Assembly (NCBI GenBank): GCA_019415525.1
Contig: DXZA01000017.1
Span: 1 to 12,825 of the forward strand
Source of the DNA: Tyzzerella sp.
GTDB lineage: Bacteria; Bacillota; Clostridia; Lachnospirales; Anaerotignaceae
Direction of reading: 5' to 3'
Length of the DNA: 12,825 nucleotides
This document shows positions 5,922 through 12,825 of this stretch, piece after piece (positions within the stretch are counted from its first letter, which is position 1; each line of letters opens with the position of its first letter). Under the pieces are notes generated by a model. It was not told where the DNA came from. It searched no databases and saw only the letters and a list, made by a program, of their open reading frames with translations. The position numbers were made by a program, and so were the translations under genes.

Positions 5922-7445
5922 ATGATTTCAAAAATAACAAGTTGTGCTCTTTTCGGTCTTGAAGGTAACAAAATAGATGTAGAAACAGATATAAGTAACG
6001 GAATGCCGGCTTTTGACATTGTAGGACTACCTGATTCTGCTGTAAAAGAATCAAAAGAACGTGTACGCACAGCAATAAAAAATTCTGGAATAAACTTTCC
6101 TATAAAAAGGATAATAATAAATCTTGCTCCTGCTGATATAAAAAAAGAAGGTCCATCTTTTGACCTTCCAATAGCTGTTGGAATACTTATTTGCACAGGT
6201 ATAATAGATAACAAAAATACAGATGGATTTATGATAGCAGGTGAACTTTCACTTGATGGAACTATAAAACCTATTAATGGTATACTTCCAATGGTTTCAT
6301 ATTTATATGATAAAGGTATTAAAAATTTTATTGTACCATATGATAATAGAAACGAAGCTGCTCTTATAAAAAATGCAAATATATTTCCTATTAAAAATTT
6401 AATTGAATTAATAGAATTTTTTAAAAACACATCAAAAATACAACCTTATACCTGTAATTCTTCTATATATAATATAACAGAAACATATCTTGATTTTTGT
6501 GATGTTAAAGGACAGGATAATGTAAAGAGAGCTGTTGAGGTTGCTGCTGCCGGCTATCATAATATACTTATGTCAGGTCCTCCTGGCTCTGGAAAAACAA
6601 TGATTGCAAAAAGAATACCATCAATAATGCCAAAACTTTCATTTGAAGAAAGTATAAAAATAACAAAAATATATAGTATTGCCGGATTATTAAAAAGTAA
6701 AGACTCACTTATAAAAGAACGTCCTTTCAGGTCGCCACATCATACAATATCATCAACAGCACTTGCAGGTGGCGGAAGAATACCAAAACCAGGAGAAGTA
6801 TCTCTTGCAACAGGAGGTATACTTTTTCTTGATGAACTTCCAGAATTTCAAAGAAATTCATTGGAAGTGCTAAGGCAACCATTGGAGGATAAAAAAGTGA
6901 CTATATCAAGAGCAAGTGGCACTTTAACATATCCTGCCGACTTTATGCTTGTAGCAGCAATGAATCCTTGTCCTTGTGGATATTACGGAGAATCTGACAG
7001 GTGTAAATGTACAATGAATGAGATTATAAAATATAATAATAAAATAAGTGGTCCTTTACTCGATAGAATTGATATACAAGTTGATGTTTCATCAGTAAAT
7101 TATTATGACTTAGACAGCAATATTAAAAGCGAAACATCGGAAGAAATAAGAAAACGAGTTGTTAACGCTCATAAAATACAACAAGAAAGATTTAAAAATG
7201 ACAATATAACATTTAATTCACAAATGACATCTTCACAAATTGATAAATATTGTATTTTAGGAGAAAAAGAAAAAATTATAATGAAAAAAGCCTTTGATAG
7301 CTTAAAATTAAGTGCTAGAGGTTATCATAAAATATTAAAATTAGCAAGAACAATAGCTGACCTTGATAATAGCGAATATATAAATGTAAAACATATTGCC
7401 GAAGCCATACAATACAGAAATTTTGACCGACAAAATTTTATGTAA
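5922..7445 (+). CDS. yifB: YifB/ComM-family Mg-chelatase-like AAA+ ATPase
   Basis: Proteins of this family form AAA+ hexamers. Characterised ComM proteins are helicases that extend branch migration when transformed DNA integrates. The 507 residues show the N-terminal ChlI-like domain (SCALFGLEG, then GMPAFDIVGLPDSAVKESKE around 27-46 and NLAPADIKKEGPSFDLPIA at 67-85). Next is the AAA+ core with Walker A GPPGSGKT at 219-226, FRSPHHTIS near 269-277, Walker B LFLDELPEF at 301-309, a cysteine cluster NPCPCGYYGESDRCKC (C350, C352, C361, C363) and DRID with a candidate Arg finger at R382. The C-terminal Mg-chelatase lid has LSARGYHKILKLARTIADL. ATG 5922 has SD AAAGAGG (5907-5913). It is divergent from dprA rather than in line with it. 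Protease or chelatase function is unlikely, because no protease or metal-insertion partner domain is present. Confidence 0.95.
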   Translation: MISKITSCALFGLEGNKIDVETDISNGMPAFDIVGLPDSAVKESKERVRTAIKNSGINFPIKRIIINLAPADIKKEGPSFDLPIAVGILICTGIIDNKNTDGFMIAGELSLDGTIKPINGILPMVSYLYDKGIKNFIVPYDNRNEAALIKNANIFPIKNLIELIEFFKNTSKIQPYTCNSSIYNITETYLDFCDVKGQDNVKRAVEVAAAGYHNILMSGPPGSGKTMIAKRIPSIMPKLSFEESIKITKIYSIAGLLKSKDSLIKERPFRSPHHTISSTALAGGGRIPKPGEVSLATGGILFLDELPEFQRNSLEVLRQPLEDKKVTISRASGTLTYPADFMLVAAMNPCPCGYYGESDRCKCTMNEIIKYNNKISGPLLDRIDIQVDVSSVNYYDLDSNIKSETSEEIRKRVVNAHKIQQERFKNDNITFNSQMTSSQIDKYCILGEKEKIIMKKAFDSLKLSARGYHKILKLARTIADLDNSEYINVKHIAEAIQYRNFDRQNFM

Positions 7446-7451
7446 AAAAAT

Positions 7452-7480
7452 AAAGAGTGCAGAATAATCTGCACTCTTTT
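7452..7480. terminator. Bidirectional rho-independent terminator between yifB and gapA
   Basis: A perfect 12-bp stem, AAAGAGTGCAGA (7452-7463) with TCTGCACTCTTT (7468-7479), surrounds a 4-nt loop. On the plus strand it ends in a run of Ts (7477-7480) and starts 6 nt after the yifB stop. On the minus strand it is followed by TTTATTTTTTT and begins 17 nt after the gapA stop. It therefore serves both convergent genes. Confidence 0.95.
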
Positions 7481-7496
7481 ATTAACTCAATGTTAA

Positions 7497-8504
7497 TTAT
7501 TTAGCATCTACTGAAGCCATGTGAAGGATAAGGTCACAAACTTTGTTTGAGTAACCCCATTCATTGTCATACCAAGATACTAATTTAACGAAGTTGTCGT
7601 TAAGAGAGATACCAGCTTTAGCATCAAAGATTGATGTATGTGGATCGCCTAAGAAGTCGCTTGATACAACTTCATCTTCTGTGTAATCAAGAATTCCGTT
7701 TAATGAACCAGCAGCAGCTTCTTTAACAGCAGCTTTGATTTCTTCATAAGTAGCTGGTTTTTCAAGACGGCATGTAAGGTCTACAACTGATACGTCGATT
7801 GTAGGAACACGGAATGACATACCTGTTAATTTACCATTTAATTCAGGAATAACTTTACCTACAGCTTTAGCAGCACCTGTTGATGAAGGGATGATGTTTG
7901 CAGAAGCAGCACGTCCACCTCTCCAGTCTTTCTTTGAAGGACCGTCAACTGTTTTCTGTGTAGCTGTTGTTGAATGAACTGTTGTCATTAAACCTTCAAC
8001 GATACCAAATTTGTCGTTGATAACTTTTGCTAATGGTGCAAGACAGTTTGTTGTACAAGAAGCGTTTGATACAACATTAAGGTCTTTTGTATATTTGTCG
8101 TTGTTAACACCCATAACAAACATTGGAGCGTCTGCTGATGGAGCAGAGATAACAACTTTTTTAGCACCACCATTGAAGTGAGCTGAAGCTTTTTCAGTTG
8201 TTGTGAATACACCTGTTGATTCTACAACGTATTCAGCACCAGCTGTTGCCCAAGGAATATCTTTTGGATCCATGCAGTTGAATACTGTGATTTCGTTTCC
8301 GTTAACAACGAGTTTGTCACCTTTAACTTCAACTGTTCCATCGAAACGTCCGTGAGCTGAATCATATTTAAGCATGTATACCATGTAATCAAGATCGATG
8401 AATGGGTCATTGATAGCAACAACCTGTGCACCTTCTTTATTTAATGAAGCACGGAATACAAGTCTACCGATACGTCCAAATCCATTAATACCAATTTTAA
8501 CCAT
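7497..8504 (-). CDS. gapA: NAD-dependent glyceraldehyde-3-phosphate dehydrogenase
   Basis: This is the glycolytic enzyme that oxidises glyceraldehyde 3-phosphate to 1,3-bisphosphoglycerate in the cytoplasm. The 335 residues are full length. VKIGINGFGRIGRLVFRA is the Rossmann dinucleotide site. Asp33 in AINDP indicates NAD preference. SNASCTTNCLAPL carries the catalytic Cys150, and His177 in TTVHSTTATQKTVDG is its base. The C-terminal VKLVSWYDNEWGYSNKV is canonical. GAGGAGG (8514-8520) lies 9 nt before the ATG at 8504. The gene has its own strong promoter and terminator, so it is monocistronic; no pgk or tpiA is adjacent. Frequent CGT arginine codons are consistent with high expression. A GapB or NADP-type role is less likely given Asp33. 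Confidence 0.98.
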   Translation of the reverse strand: MVKIGINGFGRIGRLVFRASLNKEGAQVVAINDPFIDLDYMVYMLKYDSAHGRFDGTVEVKGDKLVVNGNEITVFNCMDPKDIPWATAGAEYVVESTGVFTTTEKASAHFNGGAKKVVISAPSADAPMFVMGVNNDKYTKDLNVVSNASCTTNCLAPLAKVINDKFGIVEGLMTTVHSTTATQKTVDGPSKKDWRGGRAASANIIPSSTGAAKAVGKVIPELNGKLTGMSFRVPTIDVSVVDLTCRLEKPATYEEIKAAVKEAAAGSLNGILDYTEDEVVSSDFLGDPHTSIFDAKAGISLNDNFVKLVSWYDNEWGYSNKVCDLILHMASVDAK

Positions 8505-8543
8505 TTAAAAATTCCTCCTCTTATTAAAACTTTTAAAAAGCCT

Positions 8544-8558
8544 TAGGTTTTTAACCTA
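8544..8558 (-). promoter_or_regulatory. Hairpin at the 5' end of the gapA mRNA
   Basis: TAGGTT (8544-8549) and AACCTA (8553-8558) form a 6-bp stem with a 3-nt loop. The predicted start of transcription is near 8557, so the hairpin would form at the very 5' end of the mRNA. Such 5' stems often protect abundant mRNAs from decay. As DNA it could also be a repressor site overlapping the start. Confidence 0.4.
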
Positions 8559-8563
8559 TATAA

Positions 8564-8592
8564 ATTATACCACAACAATGGCATATTTTAAA
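8564..8592 (-). promoter_or_regulatory. gapA promoter (sigma-A type, extended -10)
   Basis: On the minus strand TTTAAA (plus 8587-8592) is followed by 17 nt and TATAAT (plus 8564-8569). The -10 is preceded by TGTGG, giving the same 11-mer TGTGGTATAAT as the rpsB promoter. Transcription should begin near 8557 and give a leader of about 53 nt. Confidence 0.8.
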
Positions 8593-8803
8593 CATTTTTT
8601 ATTAAATAACATTTTGGTATAACTTTGGAAATTAAAGCCAATACACACTTTTTTTATGCATTTACGACATCATCCCCAAAGTATATACTTTTTTTTTATG
8701 CATAATAACATCACCAACTGTAATAAATATGAAATTATGCTACATTATAATATTGTTTGTTAAAAAATTATTTTAACAAATTTATGCATTTTGTAATCTA
8801 AAA
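8593..8803. repeat. Gene-free region upstream of gapA with repeated TTATGC boxes
   Basis: About 210 nt without a convincing gene. TTATGCAT occurs at 8654-8661, 8696-8703 and 8782-8789, and a partial copy TTATGC at 8735-8740, giving start-to-start steps of 42, 39 and 47 nt. The first two copies are part of a longer imperfect direct repeat (8647-8680 and 8687-8720): an ACT7-9 run, then ATGCAT, ACATCA and CC. The 10-bp inverted repeat at 8756-8780 is listed separately. The region lies between the purL unit and the gapA promoter and may hold regulatory sites for gapA or the 3' end of the purL mRNA. Confidence 0.55.
8756..8780. repeat. 10-bp inverted repeat, operator or weak terminator
   Basis: TTTGTTAAAA (8756-8765) and TTTTAACAAA (8771-8780) are perfect inverted arms with a 5-nt centre. 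It lies 23 nt past the stop of the 32-residue ORF and so is placed to end the purL transcript. However, the minus strand after it lacks a U-run, and TATAAT-like bases follow. The arms also resemble a dimeric repressor site. Confidence 0.5.
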
Positions 8804-8902
8804 TTAATAATCTCTTTTTAAAATGTTAATTATAGAAAGAGTAAGTAAAGCTGATGAAACAACAAAGGAAACAGCACTTAACACTAAATTTGTTATTTTC
8901 AT
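8804..8902 (-). CDS. 32-residue hydrophobic micropeptide ORF following purL
   Basis: I do not recognise the family. The ORF starts at ATG 8902 with a full GGAGG (8911-8915) 8 nt upstream and ends at TAA 8804-8806. The product begins MKITNLVLSAVSF and ends NILKRDY. Residues 5-27 are uncharged and rich in Leu, Val, Ser and Ile, as in a single membrane helix, with a basic KR near the C-terminus. The SD begins 6 nt after the purL stop, so the ORF is almost certainly on the purL mRNA. The same frame is open further upstream into purL (to 9061), but that part is the shadow of purL in another frame and lacks its own SD. Role unknown: it could be a small membrane regulator, a type I toxin-like peptide, or a fortuitous ORF. 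Confidence 0.6.
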   Translation of the reverse strand: MKITNLVLSAVSFVVSSALLTLSIINILKRDY

Positions 8903-8921
8903 TTCAAAAACCTCCAATTTG

Positions 8922-11900
8922 TTATTTGAAATATTTAACACCTGATTCAAATATTTTTTGGTCTTTATTTCCTGAAACATTTTTATAAAGACCTTTTCCA
9001 ATTCTTTCTGAATGACCCATTTTACCAAGAATACGTCCGTCTGGGCTTGTAATACCTTCAATAGCCATCATTGAACCATTTGGATTATATCTTATATCAT
9101 AAGTTGCATTACCTGAATTATCAACATACTGTGTTGCAACCTGTCCATTAACAATAAGATTTTCAATTACATCTTTTGGAGCAACAAATCTACCTTCACC
9201 ATGTGATACAGGTATTGTATGAATATCATCAGGTTCTACACCCCAAAGCCATGGTGATTTATTTGATACAATCTTTGTATCTACAAGACAAGATACATGA
9301 CGACCTATATTATTAAATGTAAGAGTTGGGCTATTTGCATCAATATCTCTTATTTCACCATAAGGCACAAGACCAAGCTTAATAAGTGCTTGGAAACCAT
9401 TACATATACCAAGCATAAGTCCATCTCTATTATTTAAAAGGTCCATAACAGCTTCTTTTATTCTTGGATTTCTAAATGTAGCAGCAATAAATTTACCAGA
9501 ACCATCAGGCTCATCACCAGCACTAAATCCACCAGGGAACATAACAATCTGTGACTGTTTAATAGCGTTTTCCATTTTAACTATTGTTTCTTCAAGAGCT
9601 TGTACAGAAAGATTATTTACAACAATAGTCTGAACATCTGCACCAGCTTTTATAAATGCTTTTGCAGAGTCATATTCACAGTTTGTTCCTGGGAATACAG
9701 GTATAAATACTTTAGGTTTTGCAATACCAATTGAAGGGAATTTCTTTTCTGGCACAACAAAAGTATTTATTATTGGTGATTCTTCGAACTCTGTTTTTGT
9801 TTTTGTTGGGAATACTTTTTCAAGTGGTTTCTGCCATGCATTAACCATATCCTTGATTGATATTTCAACATCATTTACTTTTATAACAGGTTCAGGTATA
9901 GTTTCACCAAGAATTACAGCATCTATTCCCATAAAATCAATAACTTTTGCATTATTAAGTTCAAGAACAAAAGAACCATATTCAGCTTTAAAAAGTTCTT
10001 CTGTTTCAATTTCATTTCTTAAATTAACACCAATATAGTTACCAAAACTCATTTTTGAAAGAGCCTCAGCAATACCACCTGTTCTTACAGTATGAGCTGA
10101 AATACAAATACCTTTCTTAATAAGACTTGAAACAAGTTTAAACATTTCTTTTATATAATCATAGTCTGGAAGGTCATACTTATCTCTCTTAACTGGAAGA
10201 TATACAACTTTATTACCTGCTTTTTTAAACTCAGGAGATATAATATTATCTACTTCTGAAACATCAACAGCAAAAGAAACAAGTGTAGGAGGTACTGTAA
10301 GGTCCATAAATGTTCCTGACATACTATCTTTACCACCAATAGCAGCTGTTCCCATACGCATTTGAGCTTGGAATGCACCTATAAGAGCAGCAAAAGGTTT
10401 TCCCCATTTTGAAGAATCTGTTCCAAGTTTTTCAAAATATTCTTGGAATGTAAGTCTTACACTTTCATAGTTACCACCTGTTGCAACAACTTTTGCAAGA
10501 GATTCAATTACAGCATATACAGCACCATGGAAAGGACTCCATTTTGATATTTCAGGATTATATCCATAACTCATAATTGTTACAGTATTTGTATCTGCTG
10601 TAAGCATAGGTACTTTTGCAACCATACCCTCTGGAGGTGTAAGCTGATTTTTTCCACCATATGGCATAAGAACTGTATTTGCACCGATTGTTGAATCAAA
10701 TCTTTCAACAAGACCTTTCTGGCTTGCAACATTAAGTTTTTTAAGATTTTCAATCCATGCTGTTTTTATATCATTACCAATAAGTATTTTTTCAACTGAT
10801 GTATTTTCAAAATATCCACCTTTTACTGGCATTTTTACATTTACATCTGTTATCTGTGTTGCACCATTAGTGTCAAGGAAATCTCTTGATATATTTACAA
10901 TATCTTTTCCTCTCCATTTCATAACAAGTCTTCTGTCATCAGTTACAACAGCAACAGGTGTAGCCTCAAGGTTTTCTTCATTTGCAAATTTTATAAATTT
11001 ATCAACATTTTCTTTTTCAACAACAACTGCCATTCTTTCCTGTGATTCTGAAATAGCAAGTTCTGTTCCGTCAAGACCTTCATATTTTTTAGGAACAGCA
11101 TCAAGATTTATAATAAGACCATCTGCAAGCTCACCGATAGCAACAGAAACACCACCAGCACCAAAGTCATTACAACGTTTAATCATTTTGCTTACTTCTG
11201 GGTTTCTGTAAAGTCTTTGAAGTTTTCTTTCAGTAGGTGCATTACCTTTCTGAACTTCTGCTCCACAAGTTTCAATTGATTCTATTGTATGTTCTTTTGA
11301 TGAACCTGTAGCACCACCACAGCCATCACGACCTGTTCTTCCACCTACAAGTATTATAATATCATCTTTTGCCGGTACTTCTCTTACTACATTTTCTTTT
11401 TTGGCAGCAGCAATAACCGCTCCTATTTCCATTCTTTTTGCAACAAATCCAGGGTCATAAACCTCTGCAACTTGTCCTGTTGCAAGTCCAATCTGGTTTC
11501 CATATGAGCTGTATCCTTTAGCAGCTTCTGTAACAATTTTTCTTTGTGGGAGTTTTCCTGCAATAGTTTCTGACACAGGAACAGTAGGGTCAGCAGCACC
11601 AGTTACACGCATAGCTTGATATACGTAAGCACGTCCTGAAAGTGGGTCACGAATAGCACCACCAAGACATGTTGCAGCACCACCAAAAGGTTCTATTTCT
11701 GTTGGATGATTATGAGTTTCGTTTTTGAACATTATAAGCCACTCTTCAGTTACTCCATCAACATCAACAGGAACAACTATTGAGCATGCATTAATTTCTT
11801 CTGACTGGTCAAGATTATCAAGAATACCCTTTTTACGAAGTGTTTTCATACCAAGAACAGCAATATCCATAAGATTAATATCTCTTGTTTCTGCTTTTTC

Positions 11901-12698
11901 TCCATAAACGTATTCTCTTTCTTCAAGATATTCATTATATGCTTTTTCAAATGTATCTTTATAGAAACCATCTTCAAAAGCTACATTATCTATTTTTGTT
12001 TGGAAAGTTGTATGGCGGCAGTGGTCAGACCAATATGTGTCTATAACTCTTATTTCTGTTACAGTAGGATTTCTCTTTTCTGTATCTCTGAAATATTTCT
12101 GACAGAATATAAGGTCTTCATTACTCATAGCTGTTTCAAGTTCATTTCTTAAAGCAACTATTTCTTCTTCTGATTTATCAATAAATCCTTCAAAGCTCTT
12201 AATATCTTCTGGATAATTCATTTCCATTTTAAGGCTTTCAGGTTTTTCAAGAGAAGCTTCTCTACTATCAACCGGATTTATACAATAATTTTTAATTTTT
12301 GCTATTTCTTCATCTGAAAGTTCACCTTTTAAAGCAAAAACTTTAGCTACTGAAATAACAGGTTTTTCTGCTTGAGAAATAAGCTGTACACACTGCATAG
12401 CAGAGTCAGCTCTTTGGTCATACTGACCTGGAAGATACTCTGTTGCAAATACAGTTTCATCAGAATTAAACTCCACATTTTCTTCATATATGTAATCTAC
12501 TGGAGCTTCTGCAAAAATAGTTGTTTTTGCACTTTCATAGTCTTTTTCTGAGATACCCTCAATATCATATCTGTTAAGTATTCTAAGACCTAAAAGTCCT
12601 GAAATATTAAGATTTTCTCTTATGTCCTCAAAAAGATGATTTGCTTCAATGTCACATCCTTTTTTCTTTTCAACATAAAGGCGTTTTATACTATCCAT
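8922..12698 (-). CDS. purL: Phosphoribosylformylglycinamidine synthase, long single-chain form
   Basis: The enzyme converts FGAR, glutamine and ATP to FGAM in step 4 of de novo purine synthesis. At 1258 residues it is the long form that fuses the PurS-, PurL- and PurQ-like parts, unlike the three-subunit enzyme of Bacillus. The order is an N-terminal PurS-like region (about 1-150), a linker with TYWSDHCRHTTF at 221-232, an ATPase core with HNHPTEIEPFGGAATCLGG at 329-347, a second AIRS-like half (about 650-970), and a class I glutamine amidotransferase domain (about 995-1258). In the last, Cys1099 (GICNGFQ) and His1229/Glu1231 (MGHSER) form the triad. GGAAGGG (12707-12713) precedes the ATG at 12698 by 8 nt. 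It is followed at once by the 32-residue ORF. No other pur gene is seen inside the window. Confidence 0.98.
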   Translation of the reverse strand: MDSIKRLYVEKKKGCDIEANHLFEDIRENLNISGLLGLRILNRYDIEGISEKDYESAKTTIFAEAPVDYIYEENVEFNSDETVFATEYLPGQYDQRADSAMQCVQLISQAEKPVISVAKVFALKGELSDEEIAKIKNYCINPVDSREASLEKPESLKMEMNYPEDIKSFEGFIDKSEEEIVALRNELETAMSNEDLIFCQKYFRDTEKRNPTVTEIRVIDTYWSDHCRHTTFQTKIDNVAFEDGFYKDTFEKAYNEYLEEREYVYGEKAETRDINLMDIAVLGMKTLRKKGILDNLDQSEEINACSIVVPVDVDGVTEEWLIMFKNETHNHPTEIEPFGGAATCLGGAIRDPLSGRAYVYQAMRVTGAADPTVPVSETIAGKLPQRKIVTEAAKGYSSYGNQIGLATGQVAEVYDPGFVAKRMEIGAVIAAAKKENVVREVPAKDDIIILVGGRTGRDGCGGATGSSKEHTIESIETCGAEVQKGNAPTERKLQRLYRNPEVSKMIKRCNDFGAGGVSVAIGELADGLIINLDAVPKKYEGLDGTELAISESQERMAVVVEKENVDKFIKFANEENLEATPVAVVTDDRRLVMKWRGKDIVNISRDFLDTNGATQITDVNVKMPVKGGYFENTSVEKILIGNDIKTAWIENLKKLNVASQKGLVERFDSTIGANTVLMPYGGKNQLTPPEGMVAKVPMLTADTNTVTIMSYGYNPEISKWSPFHGAVYAVIESLAKVVATGGNYESVRLTFQEYFEKLGTDSSKWGKPFAALIGAFQAQMRMGTAAIGGKDSMSGTFMDLTVPPTLVSFAVDVSEVDNIISPEFKKAGNKVVYLPVKRDKYDLPDYDYIKEMFKLVSSLIKKGICISAHTVRTGGIAEALSKMSFGNYIGVNLRNEIETEELFKAEYGSFVLELNNAKVIDFMGIDAVILGETIPEPVIKVNDVEISIKDMVNAWQKPLEKVFPTKTKTEFEESPIINTFVVPEKKFPSIGIAKPKVFIPVFPGTNCEYDSAKAFIKAGADVQTIVVNNLSVQALEETIVKMENAIKQSQIVMFPGGFSAGDEPDGSGKFIAATFRNPRIKEAVMDLLNNRDGLMLGICNGFQALIKLGLVPYGEIRDIDANSPTLTFNNIGRHVSCLVDTKIVSNKSPWLWGVEPDDIHTIPVSHGEGRFVAPKDVIENLIVNGQVATQYVDNSGNATYDIRYNPNGSMMAIEGITSPDGRILGKMGHSERIGKGLYKNVSGNKDQKIFESGVKYFK

Positions 12699-12778
12699 AT
12701 ATACATCCCTTCCATATAAGCTATCGTTTATTAAATAATATAATTTATATAACTTTTTATTGTAATATGTACTTTTTT

Positions 12779-12807
12779 ATTCTATCATGTTAATCAAAAT
12801 ATGTAAA
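12779..12807 (-). promoter_or_regulatory. purL promoter (extended -10)
   Basis: On the minus strand TTTACA (plus 12802-12807, 5/6 match) and TAGAAT (plus 12779-12784, 5/6 match) are spaced by 17 nt, with TGA just before the -10 supplying an extended TGn element. Transcription near 12772 would give a leader of about 74 nt. That leader shows no purine-riboswitch-like stem arrangement. A weaker alternative, TTACAA and TATATT with 17-nt spacing, lies closer to the gene. Confidence 0.6.
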
Positions 12808-12825
12808 ACCTATATAATATTATTT

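Noticed and set aside
5837..6430. 197-codon minus-strand ORF opposite the start of yifB
   Set aside because: It is the complement of the well-conserved YifB N-terminal domain. The frame is open because of AT-rich codons, and no SD is seen.
8743..8753. TATAAT on either strand around the 8756-8780 repeat as a promoter
   Set aside because: No acceptable -35 at 16-18 nt on either strand, and no gene in the plus direction. Such hexamers are expected in A/T-only sequence.
8903..9061. N-terminal extension of the 32-residue ORF to give an 85-residue protein
   Set aside because: This part lies entirely inside the PurL C-terminal coding region in another frame and has no SD. The GGAGG at 8911-8915 points to the internal ATG at 8902.
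10870..11211. 113-codon plus-strand ORF within purL
   Set aside because: It is opposite the conserved PurL ATPase core. The Ser/Phe/Thr-rich product is typical of antisense translation.
1..12825. CRISPR array, tRNA, rRNA, insertion sequence or defence system
   Set aside because: No regularly spaced identical repeats with unique spacers, no cloverleaf-like sequences, and no transposase or nuclease-like ORFs were found. All large ORFs are housekeeping families.

Overview
The window is AT-rich bacterial core chromosome. It looks like a low-GC member of the Firmicutes, most likely class Clostridia, possibly Lachnospirales. The reasons are the strong GGAGG-type ribosome binding sites, A/T-ending codons, the dprA-topA and rpsB-tsf gene pairs, and a single long-form PurL that carries its own glutaminase domain. 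I found no transposase, integrase, CRISPR array, rRNA or tRNA. The taxonomic call is inference from gene content.

Layout, left to right. (1) 1-1984, minus strand: rpsB (ribosomal protein S2) then tsf (elongation factor Ts). They are driven by a strong extended -10 promoter at 1991-2019 with a roughly 100-nt structured leader, and a GC-rich terminator-like hairpin lies between the two genes. (2) 2052-2350, minus strand: an unrecognised 84-residue three-helix membrane protein whose terminator overlaps its last codons. (3) 2479-5749, minus strand: a dprA-topA operon with its own promoter. (4) 5922-7445, plus strand: a YifB/ComM-type AAA+ ATPase divergent from dprA, the only plus-strand gene. (5) 7452-8592: gapA (glycolytic GAPDH), minus strand, separated from yifB by a bidirectional terminator. 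(6) 8593-8803: a gene-free stretch upstream of gapA with repeated TTATGC boxes and a 10-bp inverted repeat. (7) 8804-12807, minus strand: purL followed by a 32-residue hydrophobic micropeptide ORF with its own strong SD.

How the genes work together. rpsB and tsf serve translation. dprA and yifB are a DNA-uptake and recombination pair: DprA loads RecA on incoming single strands and ComM-type helicases extend branch migration. TopA relaxes negative supercoils. gapA and purL are central glycolysis and de novo purine synthesis. All nine coding calls except the two small membrane ORFs belong to well-known families.

The window is mostly ordinary housekeeping DNA. I see no obvious new multi-gene system. 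The less explained parts are the purL-linked micropeptide, the small membrane gene in the topA-rpsB interval, the repeat cluster upstream of gapA, and the palindrome on the rpsB -10 box.
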